Below are positions 8,357-17,225 of a stretch of DNA of 64,000 bases, one piece after another. The DNA lies in assembly GCA_019704295.1 (NCBI GenBank), contig AP024596.1, forward strand, positions 1,882,501 to 1,946,500, read 5' to 3'. The DNA comes from Sulfolobales archaeon HS-7. GTDB taxonomy: Archaea; Thermoproteota; Thermoprotei_A; Sulfolobales; Sulfolobaceae. Made by a program: the position numbers and the translations under genes. The notes beneath the pieces are model-generated. The model made no database searches, was not told where the DNA came from, and worked only from the letters and a program-made list of their open reading frames with translations. The first letter of the stretch is position 1. Every line of letters begins with the position of its first letter.

Positions 8357-9766
8357 ATGTCAGAAATCGATAGAGCTATTAAGACAATAGAAGAGAAAAA
8401 AATTGAATGGTTAGATCTGCAATTTACAGACTTGTTAGGGCAGTTACAGCATGTAACAATTCCCGCTAGGGATCTGACACCAGAGAGTTTCGAAACGGGA
8501 TTTGGAAAACTAGATGGAAGTAGTATTAAGGGATTCACGAGTATATATGAAAGCGATATGGTTCTAAAGCCAGTTGCTAAAACTTTATTCGAGATTCCTT
8601 GGCAAGAGAGAGTAGCAAGAGTATTAACACAAGTATATTGGGGAGGAAACAAGGGGAGATACGAAAAAGACCCTCGGTATATCGCCGAAAGGGCAGAGGA
8701 ATATCAGAGCACCATGGGCTATAAGAGTTACTTTGGCCCAGAGCTTGAGTTCTTCATTTTTGATAAAATAGAGCTAGACATTGCATTACCTCAGCGTGGA
8801 ATAGGGTATAAAATTCATGCTAGGGAGGCTCCTTGGGAAGATACGGGAACTTACAAGATAGGCTACAAAGAAGGATACTATCCTGCTCCTCCAGTAGATC
8901 AACTGATGGATATTAGGTTGGAAATCGTGGATATATTAGAAAAACATTTTGGATTTGAAATAGAGGCATTCCATCATGAAGTAGCAACTGCTGGACAAGG
9001 GGAAATAGATTTCAAGTATACCGAATTATGTGAAGCAAGCGACAAAGTCCAGACCTTGAAGTACGTAGTAAGAAACGTCGCATCAAAAAGGGGAATGCTC
9101 GCTACCTTCATGCCCAAACCCATGTTCGGCGATAACGGTACAGGAATGCATACCCATTTCAGCCTATGGAATAGAGATGGGAAAAATCTGATGTATGATC
9201 CGAATGACGAGTACGCTGAGTTAAGTCAGACAGGAAGGTATGTTATTGGTGGAATTCTAGAACATGCAAGGGCCTTATCTGCTATAGCGTCGCCTACTGT
9301 TAACAGCTATAGAAGACTTATTCCTGGCTTTGAGGCTCCAGTATATCTAGCCTGGAGTAAATCCAATAGAAGCGCTGTGATCAGAGTTCCATCTTACTAC
9401 AAGGGTATGGAAAAAGCTAAGAGAATAGAATACAGAGCCCCGGATCCTACAACTAATCCGTATCTAGCGTTCGCAGCGATCTTAGCAGCAGGTATTGATG
9501 GAATAATCAGGAAGTTAGATCCAGGTGATCCCGTGGATGATAATATATACCACCTTTCACCGGAGAGAAGGAGAGAAATGAAAATCAGGGAACTTCCACG
9601 AAACCTCGATGAAGCTATAGATGAGCTAGAGAGCGATAACGAATTTCTAAAACCAATATTTACTACGGAGATTCTCGATTCATATGTAGAACTAAAGCGA
9701 GAAGAGAGCAGAATATTGTCAATGTATCCGCATCCAATGGAACTCTATTACTATTTAGACAGTTAA
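8357..9766 (+). CDS. glnA: Glutamine synthetase, type I
   Basis: The enzyme makes glutamine from glutamate, ammonia and ATP, the main ammonia-assimilation step. The 469-residue protein has the GS-I beta-grasp N domain ([17 protein letters not shown]) and the catalytic core. Metal and substrate motifs visible are [10 protein letters not shown] (metal Glu), [34 protein letters not shown] and [10 protein letters not shown] with [22 protein letters not shown]. It is monocistronic with its own promoter. An in-frame start at 8318 would add 13 residues, but the TATA position argues for 8357. Confidence 0.95.
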   Translation: MSEIDRAIKTIEEKKIEWLDLQFTDLLGQLQHVTIPARDLTPESFETGFGKLDGSSIKGFTSIYESDMVLKPVAKTLFEIPWQERVARVLTQVYWGGNKGRYEKDPRYIAERAEEYQSTMGYKSYFGPELEFFIFDKIELDIALPQRGIGYKIHAREAPWEDTGTYKIGYKEGYYPAPPVDQLMDIRLEIVDILEKHFGFEIEAFHHEVATAGQGEIDFKYTELCEASDKVQTLKYVVRNVASKRGMLATFMPKPMFGDNGTGMHTHFSLWNRDGKNLMYDPNDEYAELSQTGRYVIGGILEHARALSAIASPTVNSYRRLIPGFEAPVYLAWSKSNRSAVIRVPSYYKGMEKAKRIEYRAPDPTTNPYLAFAAILAAGIDGIIRKLDPGDPVDDNIYHLSPERRREMKIRELPRNLDEAIDELESDNEFLKPIFTTEILDSYVELKREESRILSMYPHPMELYYYLDS

Positions 9767-9968
9767 TCATTGAATAATTCAGATATATATTGTAACCTTT
9801 ACATATAATTTAGCAAGTTCTCGACCTTAATATAGAAATGCTTACACTAAACGACAGTTAATAATGTCGATAATAACTCGCTAACTATTTTTAATATAAT
9901 ATCTACGTGAGAGGGCTACCTATTGTGGCTCGATAATATTAAATAACTTTTAGGGTAAGTAAATCCAT

Positions 9969-10271
9969 GTGTCAAGTAGTAGATGGACTCCCAGATGGGT
10001 TTTAAGAAAAATTAGACTAGATGAAGGGGAATTTGAAGTGTGTTATGATGAGGTAACTGGTTTATATGTCTGTCCTCTATGTTCCCCAGAGTGTAAAAGG
10101 GAAGTAGATAAAATCCCCGAAGAGACTTCTTATTTCCTAAATGAGAAAGACCTAGTATATCATATAAAGGTTCATCCTAGGAAGCCTTGGAATAGAAGAA
10201 CTCAGAGAAGGAAAATTCCAGAAGAAATAGAGCGTGATAATGAAGAGGACGAAAATGAAGACGATTCTTGA
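9969..10271 (+). CDS. Small C2H2-type zinc-finger protein
   Basis: A 100-residue protein with a GTG start. The core YVCPLCSPEC (about 48-57) and a downstream YHIKVH give a Cys-x2-Cys then His-x3-His arrangement, a plausible single zinc finger. The N terminus is basic and the C-terminal 25 residues are highly acidic (DNEEDENEDD). It overlaps the PfkB-kinase gene by 17 bases, so the two are coupled. No named family is recognised; a nucleic-acid or protein-contact role is inferred from the finger. An overlapping out-of-frame ATG at 9967 terminates quickly. Confidence 0.75.
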   Translation: MSSSRWTPRWVLRKIRLDEGEFEVCYDEVTGLYVCPLCSPECKREVDKIPEETSYFLNEKDLVYHIKVHPRKPWNRRTQRRKIPEEIERDNEEDENEDDS

Positions 10272-11025
10272 TTTAGTTATAATATCAAATCTCACACTTG
10301 ACGTAATTAATAACACGATAAGACCTGGAGGACCTGCATTATATTCCGGCTTCGGTGTGGCAAAGGCCGGCGGTTATCCTACTTTGATAGGTCACGGATG
10401 CCACGAATACCCGTTAAACTCGCTTCCCTTTAAATTTACTAATATGATAGTTAATCAAGGCTGTAATATATTTCAAATAACGTATTACGGTAGTAAAAGG
10501 ACATTGAAGTTAATCAAGGCGAGTCCGCCTATACGCATTAGTTCACTACCTAAGGGAATAAGGGGAGTAATTGTCAACCCAGTATTTCATGATGTAAATC
10601 TAGAGGAACTTCTTCCATTAACTGAGACGCCTTTGGCTCTAGATATTCAAGGCTTCTTAAGGAATATAAGGGGTGATATTGTAATTTTTGAAAAAGCGGA
10701 CTTGCCTAAATATGAGTACTTCGTTACTCATGCCAGTATAGATGAACTCCAATCAGCTGGTTATAATATTGAAGAAATTCTAAAACTAGGCTCTAGAGAA
10801 ACCATAATTAGTTACGGGGAGGACGGTTTTGAAGTTTATTTAGGGACAAACTTAGCGACTAGAACTAAACCCACAGAACTATTCAATAACCCAACAGGAG
10901 CTGGAGACCTACTTATTGGAAGCTACTTCACATTCAGAATCAGCGGATATGATGTAATCAGGGCCTCTGAACTGTCAAGAGGAGTAGTCGAGAACTCTTT
11001 GAAAGAACTACATACAGGTCCATGA
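10255..11025 (+). CDS. PfkB/ribokinase-family carbohydrate kinase
   Basis: A short 256-residue sugar or nucleoside kinase-like protein. The N-terminal strand DLVIISNLTLDV and RPGGPALYSGFGVAKAG match the PfkB N-terminal glycine region. NPTGAGDLLIGSY near residue 215 is the second PfkB signature with the catalytic Asp. It is shorter than typical members (about 300). The substrate cannot be read from sequence; archaeal relatives include ribose, nucleoside and myo-inositol kinases. I chose ATG 10255, which overlaps the zinc-finger gene; an ATG at 10234 is possible. Confidence 0.82.
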   Translation: MKTILDLVIISNLTLDVINNTIRPGGPALYSGFGVAKAGGYPTLIGHGCHEYPLNSLPFKFTNMIVNQGCNIFQITYYGSKRTLKLIKASPPIRISSLPKGIRGVIVNPVFHDVNLEELLPLTETPLALDIQGFLRNIRGDIVIFEKADLPKYEYFVTHASIDELQSAGYNIEEILKLGSRETIISYGEDGFEVYLGTNLATRTKPTELFNNPTGAGDLLIGSYFTFRISGYDVIRASELSRGVVENSLKELHTGP

Positions 11026-11054
11026 TGGATCCTAGATAGTTTTAAAAAATACTT

Positions 11055-11702
11055 ATGCAAAAATATATCGTGAATGACAACTCTCTCGGGGATCTCCCCC
11101 TAAGTATAAAAACCTCATATGACATAGCAAACTTCGTTCTCCACTCCCTTTCCATGATAAAACCTTATCAGATAGAGAAAATGATTACTACGTTGACTGA
11201 ATTCTATGAAAGGAGAAAAGCAGGAAAAGTACTTGTTATGGGGGCGGGAAGAAGCGGATTAGTCGGCAGAGCGTTTGCCATGAGATTATTGCACTTAGGT
11301 TATAATTCGTATGTATTAGGTGAGACAATAGTTCCAGCTATTGGTGACAACGATATTGCAATAGCTATTTCAGGTTCAGGAAGGACTAAACTAATATACA
11401 CTGCCGCAGAAGCTGTAAAGGAAGCCAAAGCAACTCTGATCGGGATCACAAGCTATGCTGATTCGCCTTTGGGAAAGGTTGCCGACATAATAGTGGAAGT
11501 CCCTGGCAGGACCAAGTATTCTCAGAATGAAGACTATTTTGCGAGGCAAATCCTAGGAATAACCGAACCTTTAGCGCCATTAGGCACTCTCTTCGAGGAT
11601 ACTGCACAGATAATTTTAGATGGGATAGTAGCTGAGCTTATGGTCAGGCTTAAAAAAACTGAGGAGGACCTAAGGATGATACATGCTAATGTTGAACTTT
11701 AA
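11055..11702 (+). CDS. 6-phospho-3-hexuloisomerase (PHI), SIS domain
   Basis: PHI interconverts D-arabino-3-hexulose 6-phosphate and fructose 6-phosphate. In archaea it works with hexulose-phosphate synthase to make ribulose 5-phosphate, replacing the oxidative pentose pathway. The 215-residue protein is a single SIS domain with [18 protein letters not shown] (61-78), [10 protein letters not shown] (about 108-117) and [13 protein letters not shown], all typical of PHI. The partner synthase is not in the window. Confidence 0.92.
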   Translation: MQKYIVNDNSLGDLPLSIKTSYDIANFVLHSLSMIKPYQIEKMITTLTEFYERRKAGKVLVMGAGRSGLVGRAFAMRLLHLGYNSYVLGETIVPAIGDNDIAIAISGSGRTKLIYTAAEAVKEAKATLIGITSYADSPLGKVADIIVEVPGRTKYSQNEDYFARQILGITEPLAPLGTLFEDTAQIILDGIVAELMVRLKKTEEDLRMIHANVEL

Positions 11703-11754
11703 ACACTTTTCTAGAAAAGCTTTTGTGTTACGGCAACAATCACATAACCTGATT

Positions 11755-12459
11755 ATGAGCGACTCGTATCCGTTATACATGTTTGACTCTTATCTAAATT
11801 CTTTTAAGTCAGAAGTAATCGAAGTTGTTAATGATAAAATCTATTTAAAGGAAACCGCTTTTTTTCCTGGAGGGGGTGGTCTGGAAAACGACATCGGATT
11901 TATCGAATATAATAACAGGCAAATTCCTGTAGTCAAGGTAGAAAAGGAAGGTAAAAGAATAGCCCACTATATTGGGGAAAGTGAGATACCAAAAGGCGTT
12001 ATAGTAAACTGTACGATAGCATGGGATAGACGATATAAAATGATGCGATTGCATACCGCCTCACACATAATTGCGGCAATAGCGTATAATGAGTTTGGTG
12101 CTATGGTCACGGGTGGACATATATCACCCGAATATGCAAAGGACGACTTCTCATTAGATTCTAAAGAACATCTTGAGGCTATAGTGGAGAAGGCTAATGA
12201 AGTTGCGTTACGGGGAATAGATGTTAAGGTTTATTTTTTAAATAAGGATGAAGCAATTAAGATACCAGGAATTGTTAAATTAGCCGAGAGAAATCCACCC
12301 GACGAGGAGAAGTGGAGAATTGTAGAAATACCAGGAATTGACATTCAAGCTGATGGCGGACCGCATGTGAAGAATACTAAGGAAATAGGCAAGATTAGAA
12401 TAACTAAAATTGAAAATAAGGGTAAAAACAGGAAAAGAGTTTACTATACAGTTGAGTGA
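11755..12459 (+). CDS. alaX: Alanyl-tRNA editing protein AlaX
   Basis: A free-standing relative of the AlaRS editing domain that hydrolyses mischarged Ser- or Gly-tRNA(Ala). The sequence has the AlaX N-terminal beta-barrel (TAFFPGGGGLENDIG) and the zinc motif HTASH (His100, His104). The C-terminal metal site reads QADGGPHVKN (His204), where AlaRS and many AlaX proteins have Cys before GG.H; here that position is Ala/Asp. Length (234 residues from ATG 11755) fits AlaX-M. The in-frame start at 11683 overlaps the upstream gene and adds 24 unlike residues. Confidence 0.9.
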   Translation: MSDSYPLYMFDSYLNSFKSEVIEVVNDKIYLKETAFFPGGGGLENDIGFIEYNNRQIPVVKVEKEGKRIAHYIGESEIPKGVIVNCTIAWDRRYKMMRLHTASHIIAAIAYNEFGAMVTGGHISPEYAKDDFSLDSKEHLEAIVEKANEVALRGIDVKVYFLNKDEAIKIPGIVKLAERNPPDEEKWRIVEIPGIDIQADGGPHVKNTKEIGKIRITKIENKGKNRKRVYYTVE

Positions 12460-12461
12460 AC

Positions 12462-12923
12462 TTACGGTTTAATTACTGTGTCATATAATATTCTTTTCCT
12501 TTCTAGTAACAGATTCTGAACTTGAGTTATTATACTAGTAGATGGATTATCCACAAGGGATTTACAGGCAGTAATTAACTGATAGTCGAATTGTATTAAT
12601 TGATTTAATGTAACTTGATCTAGGGGTAATGATCGCAAACCTGAGGGAGAAGCTATTAACTGTGTGTAAATCTCCCGTAATGCATTAATTAGCGTGTCAT
12701 ATTGCTTGATTTTTTCAAAGTCAAAACCACTTAAATTCAATCCCATCGATGAACCTACGCTGTTTCTTTCGTTTTCAACTTTCGCTAGGGCTTCGGAAAC
12801 CCATAGGGCCGCAGTATTTCTAACTAGAGCGTCATCCTTCGCAATCTGATTTTTAATGAAATAGCCCCTATATCCTGGAATAATCCTTTGTATTTCGTAT
12901 AGTAAATTAGGTAGTATTGACAT
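12462..12923 (-). CDS. Hypothetical protein, partner of SPFH protein
   Basis: A 153-residue protein, predicted mostly alpha-helical, without transmembrane segments or recognised motifs. Hydrophobic repeats such as LLYEIQRII, LINALREIYTQLI and LITACKSLVDN suggest helical bundling. It begins three bases after the stop of the SPFH gene, so the two form an operon and probably act together at membranes. Function unknown. Confidence 0.8.
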   Translation of the reverse strand: MSILPNLLYEIQRIIPGYRGYFIKNQIAKDDALVRNTAALWVSEALAKVENERNSVGSSMGLNLSGFDFEKIKQYDTLINALREIYTQLIASPSGLRSLPLDQVTLNQLIQFDYQLITACKSLVDNPSTSIITQVQNLLLERKRILYDTVIKP

Positions 12924-12926
12924 TTA

Positions 12927-13814
12927 TCACTTTTCCCCAGCGGGCTTTCCTTCCTGTTTTGATGGTTGTTCAGTTGTCTGCTGCAACTGTGCTATACTTC
13001 CCCCTATGAAACCTCCAGCGTATGGCACTAGTATGTCTAAGGGCTTTTTAGCTAAAACGTTAGGTGTGGTTATTACTCCTCTATCAGCGAGAACTCGTGA
13101 CAGCTCATAAAGTGCTGCATCGTCTGACGAAAATCCTAAGGCTATCAGTGATAATATTCTCTTAATCATCTCGTCGTTGGCTTTTATTATAACTCTCACC
13201 TTATCTAATACTAATCCGAATTCCCTTAGTTCTTGACCTATTGCCGACTTTACGACTTCGGTAACTTTATCCGCAATCGTATTAATCTCTTTAAGGGAAA
13301 CTTGCTGGAGAAGTTGGTTTATTGCCTGGTCTATTATAGGATCTAGGAAAAACTTTAGATCCGCTACAGTGTATTTATGTTCCTTTAACATAATGGATTG
13401 TATCAGTCTGAGTACGTCATCTTGGTTTGGTGATACGTGGAAGTAGTATGTAACATCGTACTCCACTTCCGCCAACTCTTTCGTATAAGCTAGACCTCTT
13501 GTTGTAACTAATAACCTTGCCAAGTTAATGAAGATTACTTCATAAAGCCACGGGGCTACACCTCCGTAAAGTTCTCTCCTTATGAAACCCGTTATTGGTT
13601 TATCGGGCGTTTGAAGTTGATATTGCCCTTGCTGATATATACCTAGAATTGCCCCTCTCGACTTAACGACAGCCACTTCATTACTTTCCACCACCAGATA
13701 AGAGCCGGAGAAAATTGAGGCGTCGGGATAGCGCCACATAATTGTGTTTTGATCCATGAAAGAAGTTCCATTTTCCAATAAGGTTGAAACTACTTTATAA
13801 GGAGTACCTGGCAT
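12927..13814 (-). CDS. SPFH-domain protein (YdjI / virion-core-like type)
   Basis: A 295-residue protein. The N-terminal part reads IMWRYPDASIFSGSYLVVESNEVAVV, then GIYQQGQYQL and a strand-helix SPFH core (about 30-215). This resembles the YdjI-type SPFH subfamily, which lacks an obvious transmembrane anchor. The middle contains a helix-rich region (YTVADLKFFLDPIIDQAINQLL), and the tail is a Gln/Pro/Lys-rich low-complexity stretch. SPFH proteins form ring- or cage-like membrane scaffolds. It is the first gene of a two-gene unit. Confidence 0.85.
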   Translation of the reverse strand: MPGTPYKVVSTLLENGTSFMDQNTIMWRYPDASIFSGSYLVVESNEVAVVKSRGAILGIYQQGQYQLQTPDKPITGFIRRELYGGVAPWLYEVIFINLARLLVTTRGLAYTKELAEVEYDVTYYFHVSPNQDDVLRLIQSIMLKEHKYTVADLKFFLDPIIDQAINQLLQQVSLKEINTIADKVTEVVKSAIGQELREFGLVLDKVRVIIKANDEMIKRILSLIALGFSSDDAALYELSRVLADRGVITTPNVLAKKPLDILVPYAGGFIGGSIAQLQQTTEQPSKQEGKPAGEK

Positions 13815-14478
13815 GGAAAACGATTTACCCTATAGTTAAAAAAACTGTCTGTATAAAAATACACAACTTATTGATATGGGCTGAATTTCTCCTCTCTATT
13901 ATCATTAGTTAAATGCGATTAATGCTAAAGGAGGTTAAGGAATACATCCTGATCTTTAGAGTCATAGGAAGCGTAAACTCACCCCTTCTTGGCAAAGGAG
14001 GCTTCCCGACTCACGCCTCTCCTTGCCAGCGGCAGAAAACGAAGCTCCACAGGCCCTGATAGTCGCACCAAGGCTGAAGTTAAAATTAGCGTTCAACATA
14101 TGACTGTAGTTGGGGGAGACGGGTATTACACCAACTCTCGCTTGGGCGTATCTGTGACGTTTACTCTGTTGATGACCGTTAATGATATATTCGGCTACGA
14201 ACAGATATTTAATCTTATACAAAAGAGCTATCTATCCCCCTCCTCGTGGATCTTTTGCTCCCTTTGAACACACAATGAAGATAAACATAGAGTTACAAAG
14301 TTCATCACTGCTTAATTTTCCTATAAAAAGACATCTGAACCCTACAGTTTGCACATCCACTCATGGAGTTCTAATGAACTGTCGTGGATGTCCTCCATGT
14401 AGGGCTATATACTTGTTTAACTATAATTCGGTAAAAACGCTATTCGTTTTTAACTTGTGTTATTTTTCTTGTACTCGC
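13815..14478. other. Gene-poor region with tnpB relic and a short hairpin
   Basis: Besides the tnpB-like relic described separately, this 660-base stretch has a 45-codon ORF at 13922-14059 that runs into the relic and looks like a remnant. It also holds a hairpin at about 14355-14387, where CATCCAC pairs with GTGGATG and an inner AGTTC/GAACT stem closes a four-base loop. The long upward extension of the LysE reading frame through here is open by chance. Confidence 0.5.
13984..14215 (-). pseudogene. Decayed tnpB 3'-end-like segment (copy A)
   Basis: Read on the plus strand, it aligns with the region just 3' of and inside the end of the intact tnpB near 57.2-57.3 kb: shared blocks include CTTGCCAG and a CTCCACAGGC-like block. 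It aligns over its whole length with copies at 39.8 and 63.1 kb. The aligned order is a C/T-rich start, TCCACA.GC.CT, then AAGTTAA, a CATATG-like block, and CTTGGGCGT / CTTAGGCGT. Reading frames are broken. Interpreted as the eroded C-terminal part of a TnpB gene on the minus strand plus flanking DNA. Confidence 0.6.
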
Positions 14479-15051
14479 ATGATAATACTCTCACTACTGT
14501 TCGGAATAGCAATGGGATTATCCATAGCGGCTCCACCAGGACCAGTAAACGCAATAATAGCAACTGAAGCAGTGAAATCTAAGTTGCATGGAACGAGCGT
14601 TGGTTTAGGAGCAATGACAGCGGACTTTACTTTCTTTCTAATTACCCTCTTTTTAGGAAGAGTTGTTCCCTCTACTATAATTAACTACATGTATCTAATC
14701 GGCAGCTTACTTATCATATATATATGTTATAATATATTGCATTCTTCATCTTCCCTAAGAAGTAGAGGTGGAAACTACTTTATGGGATTAATAATAGGTT
14801 TAACTAACCCCTTTCAAATAACATGGTGGTTAACAGCGGGTCTTTTCATGATAAGGGAATTAACAATAACTACTCCTATAGGTTTCTTTTCTGGCATACT
14901 GATCTGGATATTTACGTTTCCATACCTCGTTAATAAATTAGGCCAGAAATACATATTTTTAATAAAACTACTTAGTATCACAGTTTTACTTATTTTTGCA
15001 TCACTAATGTTTTATGAATTTTCAGAAAATATTATTCTCCCACATTTGTGA
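14479..15051 (+). CDS. LysE/RhtB-family exporter
   Basis: A 190-residue integral membrane protein with about six hydrophobic segments. The N terminus ILSLLFGIAMGLSIAAPPGPVNAIIATEA is the LysE family signature, with the AAPPGPVN re-entrant motif. Members export amino acids or other small metabolites; the substrate is not readable. ATG 14479 matches the family start and lies about 29 bases after a TTTTTAA box. The 3' end overlaps the convergent trpS gene by 30 bases. Confidence 0.85.
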   Translation: MIILSLLFGIAMGLSIAAPPGPVNAIIATEAVKSKLHGTSVGLGAMTADFTFFLITLFLGRVVPSTIINYMYLIGSLLIIYICYNILHSSSSLRSRGGNYFMGLIIGLTNPFQITWWLTAGLFMIRELTITTPIGFFSGILIWIFTFPYLVNKLGQKYIFLIKLLSITVLLIFASLMFYEFSENIILPHL

Positions 15052-16164
15052 AGCTAATTTCCCCTCATACATGAATTCCTTAATCATATCCTTCCTCTTT
15101 TCTCTCTCCTGTCTATGTACCTCTAAGAAAGTGTTAAGTTTCTCTATCAATATCTCCTTTAACTCTCCGGTAAGCATTTTTCCACTTGTATACTCCTCTC
15201 TTATTTCTTCAATTCTCTTATCATTATCCTCGAAATAGTAATACAACCAAATAAAAGATATATCTATATCTGGATTCCCTCCAAGCTTTCTTTGAAGTTC
15301 TATGGTGGGTTGTCCGCCAGAAAACGCGTATTTCATTATTTTATTTCTAACTGTTTTTTCATCATCGGTAAGATAGATCGCAGTCTCTGGTTGTGAAGAG
15401 CTCATTTTACCTTCAATTCCAGTGAGAGGAGGGAAAAACTTGCTATGAATAGCTGCCGCCTTAAGGTAACCTAAACTCGGAGCTAAGTCTCGCTGAAGCC
15501 TCCAGTAAGGATCCTGATCAATACCTGCGGGTATTAAACACCTCTTCTTCTCAAAGAAAGTGGGTGCAATTTGCAGTGCAGGATAAAATAGCATGCCTAT
15601 GTTAGTTGAGTTTTCGAAACCGAAGGTTGCTTTTACTTCCGAAAAATTTAACTTTTTTGCAATTTTAAGAGCTAGAGGATACATTTGCTTAATATATTGT
15701 GTGTCCTGAAATATGAACGTTTTATCCTTATCAAATCCCACTGCTATTATATCCAGGATGTTCTCTTTAGCTGCTTGTTTGACCTCCTCTAATTCTAAAT
15801 CCTGCTTCGCAAGGTATTTCTCGTCATCAGTTACCTCTATGTACACATTTGCGTTAAATTTTTCTTGTAACCATTTAGTGAAGATAAACGGTATGATGTG
15901 ACCCACGTGCATATCACGAGAAGGCCCTCTCCCAGTATACAAGAAGAATCCCTTTCCTTGTTCGAAATCCTGTAACACCAAATCTAAGTCCCTGTGCGAA
16001 AAGAAAATGCCTCTTCTTAACAGTACGTGAAGTTCTCCAGCTGAATTCCTCATCTTGATAAGTAACTGTTCGTCGATCTTCTTAGTTCCAAACTGTTCTA
16101 TTAGCTTATCATAATCCACTTTTCCCTTAACATTCCACGGGGTAACTGCAAACCCTTCAGACAT
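15022..16164 (-). CDS. trpS: Tryptophanyl-tRNA synthetase
   Basis: This class I synthetase charges tRNA(Trp). The 380-residue protein has the HIGH-equivalent GPSRDMHVGH (80-89), the KMSKS loop as KMSSS (GIEGKMSSSQPET), and the archaeal/eukaryotic-type N-terminal extension. The TTG codon at 16167 just before the ATG was rejected in favour of ATG 16164. It is encoded apart from the trp operon and faces the small membrane-protein gene at 16200. Confidence 0.96.
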   Translation of the reverse strand: MSEGFAVTPWNVKGKVDYDKLIEQFGTKKIDEQLLIKMRNSAGELHVLLRRGIFFSHRDLDLVLQDFEQGKGFFLYTGRGPSRDMHVGHIIPFIFTKWLQEKFNANVYIEVTDDEKYLAKQDLELEEVKQAAKENILDIIAVGFDKDKTFIFQDTQYIKQMYPLALKIAKKLNFSEVKATFGFENSTNIGMLFYPALQIAPTFFEKKRCLIPAGIDQDPYWRLQRDLAPSLGYLKAAAIHSKFFPPLTGIEGKMSSSQPETAIYLTDDEKTVRNKIMKYAFSGGQPTIELQRKLGGNPDIDISFIWLYYYFEDNDKRIEEIREEYTSGKMLTGELKEILIEKLNTFLEVHRQEREKRKDMIKEFMYEGKLASQMWENNIF

Positions 16165-16199
16165 CAAAAGAATAAATACGGCTTCCCATATATCTATTT

Positions 16200-16616
16200 A
16201 TGGGTCTTCAAGCAATATTTGGAATAGTATTTGCTATTATATTCTATTTCATTAGTGTAGTAACTGTATTAGCTTCATACGGAAATCTGGAAGATAGTTA
16301 TACTGCTTTAGGAACGACATCAAACTATAGATGGGGTACAAATAGTAATTACGCGAGAGCCTTTGGAGTTATTGCTTTAGGTACCTCTATGATCTCCATG
16401 CTGCTTATATTAATTCACGGTCTATTCTTCGGACTTTACGGTCTTATAGCTATTGCAGACTTACTTTGTTTAATTCCTGCTGCTTTCGCCACTGCGTTGT
16501 CTACAAGATATAATCCATCGTTATTCCGCACTATCTTTAATCTAAGGTATACTGCAATATTCTCAATTACGCTATTAATATCTGCAATTATATACTTGTT
16601 TGTGATTTACGTTTAA
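16200..16616 (+). CDS. Small four-helix membrane protein, unknown function
   Basis: A 138-residue protein with four predicted transmembrane segments (about 5-27, 52-72, 76-97 and 114-136) separated by a polar first loop rich in Tyr, Asn, Thr and Ser. No family is recognised. It is divergent from trpS and overlaps the end of a metallopeptidase-like gene by 29 bases on the opposite strand. Confidence 0.8.
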   Translation: MGLQAIFGIVFAIIFYFISVVTVLASYGNLEDSYTALGTTSNYRWGTNSNYARAFGVIALGTSMISMLLILIHGLFFGLYGLIAIADLLCLIPAAFATALSTRYNPSLFRTIFNLRYTAIFSITLLISAIIYLFVIYV

Positions 16617-16992
16617 CGTATTCGCTGTATAATTTTTCAACTGTTTTACGATTAACCTTTTTGCCGTGTGGTCTTAACCCTCCACTAAAATTGGAGGGAA
16701 TGTGAAGCAATTCGTGAATCAAGACTTTAATTTTCTCATTCTTATCAAGTTGTTCAAATCTCGGATATACCAGTTCGATTACATATACGGGCGGAATATT
16801 ATAGGCCTTAATTATTGTTTTAGGTACAGTCCATATCCTAGCTAATGCCCTCGTTTTGGCTCCGTAAGATCGTATTACTCTCACTCTCTCTGGAACAATA
16901 TAATTAAGTTCTAACGTGCTAATTATATCTTTTATCTCCTCTGTAGTACTTTCGTCATTGGTATACTTAATAATTTTTGAACCCCGTTTCAC
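16588..16992 (-). CDS. Predicted zinc metallopeptidase-like protein
   Basis: The 134-residue protein contains LIHELLHIPSNFSGGLRPHG (92-110). This gives an HExxH zinc motif (His93, His97) with Glu94 as base and a third histidine, His109, as probable ligand. This spacing is that of the small predicted archaeal/phage metallopeptidase family (COG4900-like). The substrate is unknown. It lies 23 bases downstream of a small winged-helix-like gene, probably in one unit. Confidence 0.78.
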   Translation of the reverse strand: MKRGSKIIKYTNDESTTEEIKDIISTLELNYIVPERVRVIRSYGAKTRALARIWTVPKTIIKAYNIPPVYVIELVYPRFEQLDKNEKIKVLIHELLHIPSNFSGGLRPHGKKVNRKTVEKLYSEYVKRKSQTSI

Positions 16993-17015
16993 TTAAGACG
17001 ATTTGCTTTAATTTC

Positions 17016-17225
17016 TTAATAAGGAGCGTTTAGTTCGAAAATGAACTTCTTAGTGGTATAATTAACATTCTTTACGACTGTTTTTTCTCTTACCAAATCC
17101 GCTAATTTTTCCCTAAGATCTAGCAAGTTTACTCTTGGATCTATTTTTAGTGCGCATTCCTTAATTTCATCAAAGTACATTGGCCTTTTCTTCAAACATT
17201 CAAAGATGATCACTCTCGTGTCCAT
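17016..17225 (-). CDS. Small winged-helix-like protein
   Basis: A 69-residue basic protein whose pattern (RVIIFECLKKRPMYFDEIKE, then LREKLADLVREKTVVKNV and a strand pair) is that of a minimal winged helix. It could bind DNA or be a protein-interaction module. It precedes the metallopeptidase-like gene by 23 bases, and an A/T box lies about 30 bases upstream (17255-17265). No specific family is recognised. Confidence 0.65.
   Translation of the reverse strand: MDTRVIIFECLKKRPMYFDEIKECALKIDPRVNLLDLREKLADLVREKTVVKNVNYTTKKFIFELNAPY

Noticed and set aside
8224..8652. Minus-strand reading frame opposite glnA
   Set aside because: It mirrors the strongly supported glnA coding sequence and has no family pattern.
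14182..14478. Open frame extending the LysE gene by 99 codons upstream
   Set aside because: The extension has no family similarity, runs through relic DNA and lies upstream of the probable promoter; LysE proteins start at MIILSLLFG.
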